A stretch of 64,000 nucleotides of DNA, from positions 3,996,501 to 4,060,500 of the forward strand of contig CATNEN010000011.1 in NCBI GenBank assembly GCA_950097015.1. The letters run 5' to 3'. The notes under the pieces are model-generated. The model was given only the letters and a program-made list of their open reading frames with translations, had not been told where the DNA came from and searched no databases. The stretch comes from Macrostomum hystrix (lineage: Eukaryota; Platyhelminthes; Macrostomidae). Both the position numbers and the translations under genes were made by a program. This document shows positions 35,901 to 46,170 of the stretch, piece after piece. Position 1 is the stretch's first letter. Every line of letters starts with the position of its first letter.

Positions 35901-36068
35901 CCCAGGCTTTGGCCCCTACTGATTGTCACCGCTGTTCTACCTGCGCTGAATTTAGTCAGCAAAAAATTGGGCAACAATGTGTTTGTCTGGCTGTGCATGG
36001 TGCTTGGCCTACCAGTTCTGTCCCAGTTAGCCCACACTGACTACTACCAGTACTATCTAGTATGGTGA
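32939..36068 (+). CDS. DGAT1-like MBOAT protein, four exons, catalytic His missing
   Basis: Exons 32939-33306, 33619-34016, 34830-35308 and 35718-36068 join in phase to 531 residues. It aligns along its length with animal DGAT1 (ER acyl-CoA:diacylglycerol acyltransferase). RGLLSPLLILLCLGIGRCLL fits the first membrane helix, SLSQQWLLPSLE fits the QQWMVP segment, DEQWWN fits FYRDWWN, and RLWPLL...GNNVFVWLCMVLG...DYY fits the C-terminus. Two features depart from the family. The HEY of the catalytic His motif is replaced by TQL (ALLTQLVVSVSL), and the stretch between WWN and that site is about 15 residues short. The PTLCYELNFPR motif is also lost. All splice sites are intact and no stops interrupt. 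It is either a pseudoenzyme or an early pseudogene; the assignment to the DGAT1/SOAT branch is fairly sure. Confidence 0.78.
34125..34795 (+). repeat. tandem array, 31 bp unit, ~21 copies, DGAT1-like intron 2
   Basis: Unit contains CCTGAAGCTTCAGTAGGTCA. It becomes more homogeneous towards the 3' side and ends about 35 bases before the acceptor at 34829. Confidence 0.94.
35385..35660 (+). repeat. degenerate array, ~23 bp unit, DGAT1-like intron 3
   Basis: About nine diverged units around AAAATTATCCTTCAAGCCTT. Weak and decaying compared with the other arrays. Confidence 0.65.
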
Positions 36069-36207
36069 CACCCTAATTGCAGTCTTGTTTTGACTTGTAA
36101 ATATAAACATATTATTATTGTATTACTATTTATAAGTAGCGTGTTTTTGAATCAATACTAATTATACTAATACCAATGTAAGTTTCATTGTGAATGATTT
36201 CACTAGC

Positions 36208-36213
36208 AATAAA
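36208..36213 (+). terminator. candidate poly(A) signal of the DGAT1-like gene
   Basis: AATAAA about 140 bases after the stop codon. Confidence 0.5.
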
Positions 36214-36777
36214 TCAATTGCAGTCAATTTCATTACTATTCAGAAATCGAATAGTCGATTATTCGTTTTGTCTTTCTTTGACGACAAGGTTTTGTTTAAA
36301 AATAGTTTCTAGCGATTTGAAACTTTAGTGTACAAAAAGTACATAAAACATCTTTTGGTTCTAAATAATTGGGAAATTCAACATAAAAGAAGCGATTTAT
36401 CTGTCAATAAGAGTCTCTTTATTCCCTAATTGCTTTATTTTTAATCAGTAAAATTAATAGCAGCATCAGGTGGGGTGTGGCGGCCTGCTAGTCCATGGAC
36501 AAAACAGCTGTACACATCCTTCAATAGCTACGACTTTAAATCTGGTCTAACTTGGCTTTTTTAAAGCTTTATTTTTTAAAGCAAACAAAAAATTGCAAGC
36601 TACCAATAATAACACCTATAATGACCAACGTTACCAGTAATTTAGACCCGGGATTAATTTTAATCTTTATTTTTAATACCAAAATGACTCCCATAGAATC
36701 TAAACTATCAAAATCAGTCTTGATTTATTCATAATCATTCTTTAATTATAGCTACTATTTTACAAATTTGTTTCCAG
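36214..36777. other. short intergenic or first intron before SIRT6; SINE-A scrap
   Basis: AT-rich. A GTCCATGGAC core at 36491-36500 marks a remnant of SINE family A. No convincing first exon of SIRT6 with ATG followed by a splice donor is visible. The region ends in the acceptor TTTCCAG (36777). Confidence 0.4.
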
Positions 36778-38187
36778 TCGGCAAACTACTCAGCCGGCCT
36801 GTCGGAGTACGCCGACAAAGGCACCCTAGGCCTGCCGGAGACTCACGAGTCTCAGGCCGACTGGGAGGCTAAAACTCGCCACCTGGCTGAACTCATTCGT
36901 CAGCCAGGAGCGCGGCTGGTTGTACACACCGGCGCTGGTATCAGCACAGCCGCCGGTATTCCGGACTTTCGCGGGCCAAACGGCGTCTGGACGCTGGAAC
37001 GTCAAGGTCGAGTAGCCGAGGCTGGCGCCAAGTTTGAAGAGGCCAGGCCGACTCTGACCCACGCGGCTCTGGTTGCCATGGAGGCGGCAGGCTATTTGCA
37101 CTATTTAGTGACGCAGAATGTTGACGGCTTGCATCTGCGGTCTGGCTTTCCGCGCAATCGCCTGTCCATACTGCACGGCGACATGTTCGTTGAACGCTGT
37201 CGCCGTTGCGGCCTGCACCAATGTCGCCAATCTGGCCCGGTTGAGACCGTCGGCCAGAAGCCGACGGGTCGATTCTGTACGGCTCCGGCCAGGCGTGGCA
37301 GAAAGAAAGATCAGCCTGCTGTGGATGGAGGCGTTTGTGGCGGGGAGATGCTGGACACTGTCCTCGATTGGGAGCATCAGCTGCCGTTGGCTGACTTACG
37401 TCGGGCTCGCGAGCATGCCAGTAAGGCTACTGTCAATCTGGCCCTGGGCACCAGTTTGCAAATTGTCCCCGCCGCCGACTTGCCAACAATGGGCGGAAAG
37501 TTGGTCATTGTTAATCTCCAACCGACAAAGCGTGATTCTGACAGTTATTTAAGAATCAACGCCCGCTGCGATTCAGTGATGCGACTGCTGTGCCGTGAGC
37601 TGGGTATTGGCGATGAGATTTTGGCGCCCTTGCTTCAGCTGCAGCATTTGCGTCTGTTGTCTAGGCACACTAAGAAAAGTGAACGACTTCCTTGGCGATT
37701 TGCGTCTTTAGAAGGTGACTTTTCCGAGGATTCTAAACAGCTCGTGACGTTGTCGATTGATAACGAATCTCATCGCGAAGAAGTTAAAGTGAAACAGGGG
37801 AACATCAAGACTGAAAGAGGAGCTCAGCAACCAACTGAAAGCGGAGCTCAACAACCAACTGAAAGCGGAGCTCAACCACCAACTGAAAGCGGAGCTTAAC
37901 AACCAACTGAAAGCGGAGCTCAACAACCAACTGAAAGCGGAGCTCAACAACCAACTGAAAGCGGAGCTCAACAACCAACTGAAAGCGGAGCTCAACAACC
38001 AACTGAAAGCGGAGCTCAACAACCAACTGAAAGCGGAGCTCAACAACCAACTGAAAGCGGAGCTCAACAACCTAAGAAAGAGTTGATCAATGGTACTCAA
38101 AACTATGATAAAAGTGACAAGCAAGAGTCGAATGAGGATGAAGATGAGTTTAATTCAAGACCCGCTAAAGTTTCTAAGCTAGTTTAG
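36778..38187 (+). CDS. SIRT6: sirtuin 6, main exon; initiator Met not in exon; internal stop in C-terminal repeat
   Basis: NAD-dependent nuclear deacylase. From 36778 the frame reads SANYSAGLSEYADKGT, matching SIRT6 from residue 2, directly after an acceptor. The next in-frame ATG (37078) lies beyond the NAD-binding HTGAGISTAAGIPDFRGP, so Met must come from another exon. Catalytic LHGDMF (about residue 131), zinc cysteines at about 140, 143, 166 and 187, GTSLQI and NLQPTK are all present. The C-terminal tail has an 8-residue repeat (ESGAQQPT). In the fourth clear unit a Gln codon CAA is TAA (37897-37899). The frame stays open beyond it through seven more units and a 35-residue acidic tail with a basic end, to TAG at 38185. 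The catalytic core is unaffected by the stop. Confidence 0.93.
37807..38078 (+). repeat. coding tandem array, 24 bp unit, ~11 copies
   Basis: Unit GAAAGCGGAGCTCAACAACC plus ACT encodes ESGAQQPT inside SIRT6. Units are almost identical except for the CAA to TAA change at 37897 and a CAA to CCA change in the unit before it. Confidence 0.95.
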
Positions 38188-38252
38188 TACTCCATTTGTA
38201 CTCGCATCTTAACTCTAATCGCGCATTTTAAATTGTCGCTTTAGTTTTATAT

Positions 38253-38258
38253 AATAAA
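38253..38258 (+). terminator. poly(A) signal of SIRT6
   Basis: AATAAA 66 bases after the downstream TAG (38185-38187). This placement fits the longer reading frame, or equally a long 3' UTR after the internal stop. Confidence 0.55.
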
Positions 38259-38559
38259 AATTTTCAGCATTTGTAATATAGTACCTGTAAAATTACTGTC
38301 ATAATTATGGCGTCGAAAAAAGTGTACATTGTAGCTTGTTATTTCTTGTTTTTTTCATAGCGCATGTTTAAATAAAAAATCCAGCATGCCAGGATTTAAG
38401 CTTCTAATCTTCTGTTACAAATGTTTTTTTGGAAACTGGAATTAAAATATTATATATTTCATAATCTTTTTAATTCGAAGCCTTCTTAAAGATTGCGGAG
38501 ATCCTTTTAAACTCCTGTCATTAGGTCGCTTCAAAAAGTCACTTTCTTTTATCCCAATC

Positions 38560-39215
38560 CCTCCCATTTCGGACTGTCATTCTACAAGATCCCATTTCGG
38601 ACTGTCATTCTACAAGATCCCATTTCGGACTGTCATTCTACAAGATCCTTTCGGACTGTCATTCTCCAAGATCCCATTTCGGACTGTCATTCTCCAAGAT
38701 CCCATTTCGGACTGTCATTCTACAAGATCCCATTTCGGACTGTCATTCTACAAGATCCTTTCGGACTGTCATGCTCCAAGATCCCATTTCGGACTGTCAT
38801 TCTCCAAGATCCCATTTCGGACTGTGATTCTCCAAGATCCCATTTCGGACTGTGATTCTCCAAGATACCATGTTGGACTGTGATTCTCCAAGATCCCATT
38901 TCGGACTGTGATTCTCCAAGATCCCATTTCGGACTGACATTCTCCAAGATCCCACTTCGGACTGACAGTCTCCAAGATCCCATTTCGGACTGACATTCTC
39001 CAAGATCCCATTTCGGACTGTCATTCTCCAAGATCCCATTTCGGACTGACATTCTCCAAGATCCCACTTCGGACTGACAGTCTCCAAGATCCCATTTCGG
39101 TCTGACATTCTCCAAGATCCCATTTCGGACTGACATTCTCCAAGATCCCATTTTGGACTGTGATTCTCCAAGATCCCATTTCGGACTGATATTCTCTAAG
39201 ATCCCATTTCGGTTT
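38560..39215 (+). repeat. tandem array, 28 bp unit, ~23 copies, between SIRT6 and SMYD4
   Basis: Unit contains ATCCCATTTCGGACTGTCAT followed by TCTCCAAG. The period of 28 makes the minus strand open in a 28-residue superrepeat, which is an artefact. It lies within 90 bases of the SMYD4 start codon. Confidence 0.95.
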
Positions 39216-39300
39216 TTGACATTTTTTTGTCTACAATGCTTTAAAAAATCCCATTTCTCCAAGGTTTTCTCCAAAAAATTGCCCAACACCCGCAGCCGCG

Positions 39301-41262
39301 ATGCCGACGCCAGCTGCACAGCGCACCGGCAGCCGGTCCATGCCGCAGGCCATGAAATGCCTCGGCGCTGAGGCGTCAACCACCGCCCTGGCCTGGCTGG
39401 CAGCTCCGGAGGCTGCCGACCGCACTCGCGCGGGTTCGCCAGCTGAGTTCGAGCTCCTGCTAGCCCAGCAAGTCCTGGCCTCGCTTGATTGGTCCAGCTA
39501 CGTTGCCGAAGCCGTCTCTGATTGGCCGCGTCAGCGTCCGTTGCCTGGCGACGCTAAAAGTGCAGCTAGACTAGCCGAAGCTCGCCTAGCCGGAATCGAA
39601 GCCCTGGACTGTGGACTTCTGCGACTTGCGGCTTTGCGTTTCAGCGAGTGCGCCAGACACGCCCAGCCGGGCAGCGTCGACCTCGCCGTAGCCTTCGCCA
39701 ATCGCTCGCTTGCTTTCAAACGTCTGGGCCTCTACGCCGAGTCCGTAGCTGATGCCGAGGCGGCTCTTAGCCTGCCCTACGGCGACGATCGGGTCGGCAA
39801 ACTTTTCGCTCGCATCGCTGAATGCCAGAAACTAATTTCGGCCAAGTCGACTGATTCGACATTGTCTTCGCCACCCGGTCAAGAATGGAAGCCGAATCCG
39901 CACCTGCCGCACGCCAGTAACAAAGTCGATCTCGCCGTAGCCGATGACAATCGCGGTCGTAGCCTAGTCGCCCTGGAAGACATCGATGTTGGCGAATTGG
40001 TGATTTTCGAACCGGCTTTTAGCGCCGTTCTCAATTCCGGCCTCCGTGAGACCCACTGCGCCACTTGCCTGACGCCTTGCCATCGACTCCTGCCCTGCCA
40101 CGGATGCTCTGCTGTGGCCTTCTGCTCCGAGGCCTGTCGCGATCTGGTCGACGGCGTCCACGCGGCCGAGTGCGGCTGGCTTGCCAGCTGGCTTGACTCG
40201 GCATTCAACGCAGGCATTGGTCGCCTAGCCTTCGCCACAGTGTTGTTCGCTGGTGGACCCCGGGCTGTTGTTGACGCAGTTAATAAGAGGCTCACTGAAT
40301 GTGCCAAGCCTGGAGTGGATGCTGTATTCGGCGCTGTTGGCGACTATCAATCTGTGCTGGATCTTGTAGCCGGGGAGACGCGCAGAGGACCTGAAGATCT
40401 GGCCCGTCGAGTGGGCGTCGCCTATCAGATGGCTCTGCTCCTGAGTCCACAGTTTGAGTCGATCGCTTCGCCGGAATTCGCGGCCAGGCTAGCCGCAGCC
40501 CTGCTGCATCATCTCATGCTGATACCTTGCAATGCGCACGATGTCACCGCTCTGACAGCCCCGCCCTCTAGGCTGACCAGCCCGAGTCTGACTGACAGCG
40601 CCAGCTCCGTCGAAGTTTCAGCGTTGACCATTCGCGATATCGGATCGGCAGTTTATCCCACGGCCAGTCTGATCAATCACTCCTGCGATCCCAATCTAGT
40701 CAGGGTCACTGGCGCCGGCTTGCGCTTGGAGATCCGCGCTCTCCGGCCCATTGCTAAGGGCTCAGAGTTGCTTGACAACTACGGCTGGCACTGGGCGGTG
40801 CATTCCAGACAGCAGCGATTGGAGAACCTGCGGTCACAGTACTTGTTCGACTGTGACTGTCAGGCATGCCAGGGTGAGTGGCCCCTGTACGAAGGGCTGC
40901 TGTCGATTGAGCCCAATTGGGTTGTCGAGGGCGAGGCCAAAGTCGATGACACTGTCGTTCAAGACGAGGCTGAAGACAGCAATACCTCCGAGGTTGTCGC
41001 TAAAGTCGAAGTCGATAGTACCATCAAAGCCGAAGTGGAGTCCGCTGTCGCAGTTGTTGTCGAATTTGTGTCGTCTTCATCGGCGTCAGCTGGACAACTG
41101 GGCGCCGATTTGAATGCGCGTTTCGCGCCGCGCCTGCTGTCTCTGATTGGCCTACTGCAGCGTCGGGTGCGTCGGCCGCATCGATGGTTTAACGACGCCG
41201 AAGAGTGCATCAAAATGGTTTGGAGCGCTCAAGGCCGACTGGACGCCGTCGGTACAGACTGA
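39301..41262 (+). CDS. SMYD4: SMYD4-like protein lysine methyltransferase (TPR, SET, MYND), single exon
   Basis: 653 residues, against about 800 in human SMYD4. TPR-like helices lie at about 100-190 (ALDCGLLRLAALRFSECARH...AFANRSLAFKRLGLYAESVADAEAAL). The first half of SET begins at about 217 (DNRGRSLVALEDIDVGELV). A MYND zinc finger is at about 251-292 (CATCLTPC...CHGCSAVAFCSEACRD...HAAEC). The SET core has SLINHSCDPNL at about 456 and ELLDNYGW at about 488, and the post-SET cysteines are FDCDCQAC. These are the AdoMet and substrate-binding motifs, so activity is plausible. The last 120 residues are acidic/Val-rich, then helical. I kept the ATG at 39301 because an acceptor-like CCCGCAG precedes it by five bases. 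Exon GC is far above its flanks. Confidence 0.9.
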   Translation: MPTPAAQRTGSRSMPQAMKCLGAEASTTALAWLAAPEAADRTRAGSPAEFELLLAQQVLASLDWSSYVAEAVSDWPRQRPLPGDAKSAARLAEARLAGIEALDCGLLRLAALRFSECARHAQPGSVDLAVAFANRSLAFKRLGLYAESVADAEAALSLPYGDDRVGKLFARIAECQKLISAKSTDSTLSSPPGQEWKPNPHLPHASNKVDLAVADDNRGRSLVALEDIDVGELVIFEPAFSAVLNSGLRETHCATCLTPCHRLLPCHGCSAVAFCSEACRDLVDGVHAAECGWLASWLDSAFNAGIGRLAFATVLFAGGPRAVVDAVNKRLTECAKPGVDAVFGAVGDYQSVLDLVAGETRRGPEDLARRVGVAYQMALLLSPQFESIASPEFAARLAAALLHHLMLIPCNAHDVTALTAPPSRLTSPSLTDSASSVEVSALTIRDIGSAVYPTASLINHSCDPNLVRVTGAGLRLEIRALRPIAKGSELLDNYGWHWAVHSRQQRLENLRSQYLFDCDCQACQGEWPLYEGLLSIEPNWVVEGEAKVDDTVVQDEAEDSNTSEVVAKVEVDSTIKAEVESAVAVVVEFVSSSSASAGQLGADLNARFAPRLLSLIGLLQRRVRRPHRWFNDAEECIKMVWSAQGRLDAVGTD

Positions 41263-41630
41263 AACTGAGCTTGGGGTTGGCTAACTGCCGCTCCACCACC
41301 TGACTGGGAAGAGTTGTTAGAAGGGGGCCGTACCTGCGGAATTCAGAAGCTTTGCGAGCGTGAGTTTGCAGACCCCTCTCTTAACAATAGAAAGAGCACG
41401 GCTGATGGGGGGTATTCTAAATTCCCAACTGCTCTTCCCAACTCCCAACCCTCCGCTCTTTAGGATAATTAACTTTCAAAGCCGTTTGACCTCAGCATCG
41501 TCGAGATATTCAGCGATTCTTGTGGAAGATCCTCGTGAAAAGGACAAGTAACATTGCTCTGTGTAAACCTCTACGGCGTGTTCGTATTGGTTAAGAAAAA
41601 TAGCCGCGGGATATTTTAGAATACTGAAAA

Positions 41631-41636
41631 AATAAA
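41631..41636 (+). terminator. candidate poly(A) signal of SMYD4
   Basis: AATAAA about 370 bases after the SMYD4 stop codon. Confidence 0.45.
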
Positions 41637-42594
41637 GTATTTGAAATTTCCCCGTGATCTTTCTATTGTTAACCGATCATAATTGGAACTAAATTTATAC
41701 ACTTTTCTACCTACTTTTATCGAATTGTTAAGTAGTATGTTGGTTTGTAACGCGTGCCTTTTTACGCGTTTTCTAGAGTTTTAATGCTAGACCTGTTCCT
41801 TCAGTATTATAGGGGTGTCTAAGTTTATATTAAAATTTTATGCTACAACTTTTTCACTAGCTTATCATAGAATATTTACCGACTGAATAATGAATGAAGC
41901 ATGCCTTGAATTGAGTGCCGTGTTTTTTACCTATTTATCAACGATCATTTTTTTTGCCTTGCTTGCATGTCAATACTTGATCATCATATTTATGTGTGTG
42001 ACCGCATTTTTAGCCTTATTAAATAACGCTTTTTGGCAACCAGACCATTGTGTTTGCGTGCTGTTAAATTAATTTTATTTATGCAATTCTATTAAGATTA
42101 TCTTCTAATTATAACATCCAAACTTGAAGGAATTTTAATTTGAAATGAAAAAAATAAACTTTGATTTAATTTTTTGTCCCTTTTTCTGGAAAATTCATTC
42201 AATAACTTCAGACTCATTTATTTTCCAGAGATTCACAGGCTGTGTATCGTTTTTCTGTCCGTGGACTGGGCTTCAGTTTATTCAGTCATACAGCTGGATA
42301 AACATGTTCTACTATTAGCACGAGTCTAACTAATATTATTAGTATGATTATTTTTATAAGTCTTATCGCCCTTGTGTCCACACAGCTACCGTACAGCTAC
42401 CGTACCGCACACAGCACACGCTGTCCTCTCTTCCTTCTCGTTTTTTTGTTTGCTAATTAACACCACCCTGGCTAGCGGTTTTCTGCTGAATGATGGCCTT
42501 TAGAGTGGGCGTCGATAAATTTCGATGCACTTTTAAGCAAAAAAATGCTCGAACTAACTAAGCTTCTCTGAGAACAGTTGTACACGCTACAAAG
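41637..42594. other. intergenic, no gene seen; SINE-A scrap near 42257
   Basis: AT-rich. GTCCGTGGACTGGGC followed by CAGCTGGATAAAC around 42257-42302 recalls the body of SINE family A in a diverged form. An acceptor-like GAGAACAG lies about 20 bases before the PMVK start. Confidence 0.4.
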
Positions 42595-44058
42595 ATGACG
42601 AAGCATTTAGCTACTCGAAAATCAGTCACGGTTACTCCTGCCTTTTACCAGGCTGATTCAGACAGTCCACGACCCCGTTTGCTGGTTCTGGTATCTGGCA
42701 AACGGAAATCCGGCAAAGATCACGTGACCAGCCGCCTGCTAGAAGCTGCAGCCGGGCGGGGCCTGCCAGCCGCTTGGCTGCGCGTGAGTAAGCCGTTGAA
42801 GGTCGAGTACGCCCGACTGCACAGTCTGGATCCCGACCGCCTGGCGGACTCGTCTCCCTACAAGGAGACGCACCGGACCGCCATGATCGCCTGGGGTGAA
42901 CAACTGCGTGCTAAAGATCCCGGATGCTTCTGCAGGCTGGCCGTAGCGATGGCCAACCCGCCAGCCGACGGTCTCTGGGTGGTGTCCGATGTGCGCCGGC
43001 CCAGCGACATTCAGTTCTTTCAGGTGAAGCTGGGTACCGAGGATTCGATTGGGATTTCTGAATCTGGATTTGGGTTTTTAATCAGGGTTAGGATTACAAA
43101 ATCAAGGTTGCGTTGTTCGGGTCAAGATCATGGTTGGGATTTATAGATCATGGTTGGGATTTATAGATCATGGTTTGGATTTCTAGATCATGTTAGGGAT
43201 TTCTAGATCATGGTTGGGATTTATAGATCATGGTTTGGATTTCTAGATCATGGTTGGAATTTATAGATTATGGTTTGGATTTCTAGATCATGTTTGGGAT
43301 TTATAGATCATGGTTTGGATTTATAGATCATGTTTGGGATTTATAGATCATGGTTTGGATTTATAGATCATGTTTGGGATTTATAGATCATGGTTGGGAT
43401 TTATAGATCATGGTTTGGATTTCTAGATCATGTTTGGGATTTATAGATCATGGTTTGGATTTCTAGATCATGTTTGGGATTTATAGATCATGGTTGGGAT
43501 TTATAGATCATGGTTGGGATTTATAGATCATGGTTGGGATTTATAGATCATGGTTTGGGATTTATAGATCATGGTTTGGGATTTATAGATCATGGTTGGG
43601 ATTTATAGATCATGGTTTGGGATTTATAGATCATGGTTAGGATTTCTAGATCATGGTTGGAATTTCTAGATCGGTTGAGATTTATAGATCATGGTTGGAA
43701 TTTCTAGATCATGGTTGAGATTTATAGATCATGGTGACTTTTAGATCAATGAGTTTTAAATAGGCGTTGGTGTTTTAAATAGGTTGATGTGCAGTTGTGA
43801 TTTAGTGTTTCTATAATATCGAGACGCTCGTTGGCCATCCAGTCTGCCTACCCGAACCTGGTCCACCTGCTGCGTCTGTCGGCTACCGAAGAGGCTCGCT
43901 CGAAACGGGGCTGGGTTTTCACACCTGGAATTGACGACGCGGAATCAGAGTGCGCCTTGGACAGCTGGGAACTATGGCACTCGCACCTGGATAATAGCGG
44001 CGACTCTGACGAAGTGGACCGCTGGATTGAGCACATTCTCAACAAAGTGACTTTATGA
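42595..44058 (+). CDS. PMVK: phosphomevalonate kinase, animal type, two exons
   Basis: Exons 42595-43023 and 43843-44058 join in phase 0 to 214 residues (human 192). The enzyme phosphorylates 5-phosphomevalonate in the mevalonate pathway. Visible motifs are the P-loop SGKRKSGKDHVTSRLL at about 34, YKETHRTAMIAWGEQLRAKD, DPGCFCRLAV, VVSDVRRPSDIQFF at the end of exon 1, and RGWVFTPGIDDAESECALD in exon 2. All correspond to the metazoan enzyme rather than the GHMP-type fungal or bacterial one. The extra length is an N-terminal extension of about 25 residues, which could be a targeting sequence. The intron is filled by a 20 bp repeat. The gene converges with NECAB. Confidence 0.94.
43075..43740 (+). 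repeat. tandem array, 20 bp unit, ~32 copies, PMVK intron
   Basis: Unit AGATCATGGTTGGGATTTAT with TTTGG and TTCTAG variants. Confidence 0.95.
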
Positions 44059-44189
44059 ACTTTGCGCTCATTGTTTATAGTGCATTTAGATCCAGTTTTT
44101 CATTGGTTTTTAGAAAATTTTCCACTACAAATCAAAGCTGTTATATTCTTTAGAATTACACCTGTCTTATTCAAAAGTAAGGTACTGTG

Positions 44190-44582
44190 CTAAAATTCAA
44201 TCGTGACTGGCAACTGTCATATTTGACAGTGACTGACAGCTGTCATATTTGACAGAGACTGACAGCTGTCATATTTGACAGTGACTGACAGCTGTCATAT
44301 TTGACAGTGACTGACAGCTGTCATATTTGACAGTGACTGACAGCTGTCATATTTGACAGTGACTGGCAACTGTCATATTTGACAGTCACTGACAGCTGTC
44401 ATATTTGACAGTGACTGACAGCTGTCATATTTGACAGTGACTGACAGCTGTCATATTTGACAGTGACTGACAGCTGTCATATTTGACAGTGACTGGCAAC
44501 TGTCATATTTGACAGTCACTGACAGCTGTCATATTTGACAGTGACTGGCAACTGTCATATTTGACAGTGACTGACAGCTGTC
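44190..44582 (+). repeat. palindromic tandem array, 26 bp unit, ~15 copies, downstream of PMVK
   Basis: Unit TGACAGCTGTCATATTTGAC plus AGTGAC. Each full unit holds the perfect 12-base palindrome TGACAGCTGTCA and a second inverted pair CTGTCA-tatt-TGACAG, so single strands can fold into successive hairpins. Some units carry GGCAACTGTCA instead. Confidence 0.95.
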
Positions 44583-44874
44583 GTGTCTCGTTATTGCAAG
44601 CTGTCATCTTATCTTTTTGCGTGCATCACCTCGATGAGTTTTAACTAAATGGTGTTAGTTTTCTTATAAATAAGAGCTTTGTACTCTTGTTGACGATTCT
44701 ATTAGGTTCGTCTGCTGTCGTGTTTTGTCGAAGCGAAGCTAAATAATAGATTCATAACCAGACTAGGCTTTATTCTAATTGCAGTTTCGCCTTTCATCAC
44801 CTGACGAAAATGATTACTGGGGCTCCTTGCTGTCTTTTGTCTTTAATCCCTTGCTTTCAATTTTCCCCTTGTAG

Positions 44875-44975
44875 TTCAATGCGCGCACAATGATCCCTTT
44901 GTGTGGTGCCTGCCTCTAGGGGAACGCGTCAACCCGCGTCTGCTAGTCTGCCACGAGCTGCAGCTAATTAGCTAA
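44875..44975 (+). other. coding-like terminal exon candidate, unassigned
   Basis: After a polypyrimidine tract and acceptor (TTTTCCCCTTGTAG, 44874), a GC-richer segment reads QCAHNDPFVWCLPLGERV in one frame. It stops at TAA 44973, and AATAAA follows at 45075. Its composition is exon-like, but no partner exon is visible and PMVK is complete without it. It could be an alternative 3' exon, an old gene fragment or chance. Confidence 0.3.
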
Positions 44976-45289
44976 ATGGCTTGTCTTCTAGCTGTCCTGC
45001 ACCCCCTTACACTCAGCTGGATGGTTCTATCTACTAGTCTTGTGAATTATTCCAAATGAAGCTCATCGATTTCAAATAAAGGAACTTTACATTTCAGCCT
45101 CATTTAGATCATGCGTTTGTTAGCTTTGATGAGGGCGTTTTCAAAGCCAGGTTTCTGTCGATCTCCCAAATGGGATTTTACATGCTTAAAGAGACTAGAG
45201 AATGTAGATTTCGGGATAATAATCAGATTTTCAGATTTGAAAGACTAGGAAAATAGGATTTGGCAAGCTAAATGTAGCGCGGATTCTTA

Positions 45290-46170
45290 AATCTAAGAGT
45301 ACGTATTTGAGAATCTGGGATTAAGGTTTTGAGAATCTGAGAGTAGGGATTTGGGAATCTGGGAGTGGGTATTTGAGAATCTGGGAGTAGGGATTTGGGA
45401 ATCTGGGAGTAGGGATTTGAGAGTAGGAATTTGAGAATCTGGGAGTAGGAATTTGGGAATCTGGGAGTAGGAATTTGAGAATCTGGGAGTAGGGATTTGG
45501 GAATCTGGGAGTAGGGATTTGGGAATCTGGGAGTAGGGATTTGAGAGTAGGAATTTGAGTATCTGGGAGTAGGAATTTGAGAATCTGGGAATAGGAATTT
45601 GAGAATCTGGGAGTAGGGATTTGAGAATCTGGGAGTAGGGATTTGAGAATCTGGGAGTAGGGATTTGAGAATTTGGGAGTAGGGATTTGGGAATCTGGGA
45701 GTAGGGATTTGAGAGTAGGAATTTGGGAAGCTGGGAGTAGGAATTTGAGAATCTGGGAGTAGGGATTTGAGAATCTGGGAGTAGGGATCTGGGACTAGGG
45801 ATTTGAGAATCTGGGAGTAGGGATCTTGGAGTAGGGATTTGAGAATCTGGGAGTAGGGATTTGGGAGTAGGGATCTGGGAGTAGGGATGTGGGAGTAGGG
45901 ATCTGGGAGTAGGGATCTGGGAGTAGGGATCTGGGAGTAGGGATCTGGGAGTAGGGATTTAGTTATATGGGAGTAGGGATTCGGGAATATGGAAATTGGG
46001 ATTTGTGAACCTAAAAGTAGGGATTTAGGATTAGGATTGTGATTATATATACTGTGAGGCTGGTAGTATGGGAGTTTGGATTCAGGAATATGGAAGTTGG
46101 GATTTGTGAACCTAGCAGTAGGGATTTAGGAATCTGTGATTAGGGATTTACAAGGCTGGGATTAGTGAAA
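45290..46170 (+). repeat. tandem array, ~22 bp unit, ~38 copies, between PMVK and NECAB
   Basis: Units around GAATCTGGGAGTAGGGATTT with length variants, including compact ATCTGGGAGTAGGG copies at 45850-45960. The core GGGAGTAGGGATTT is shared with the separate array at 46770-47760. Confidence 0.92.
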
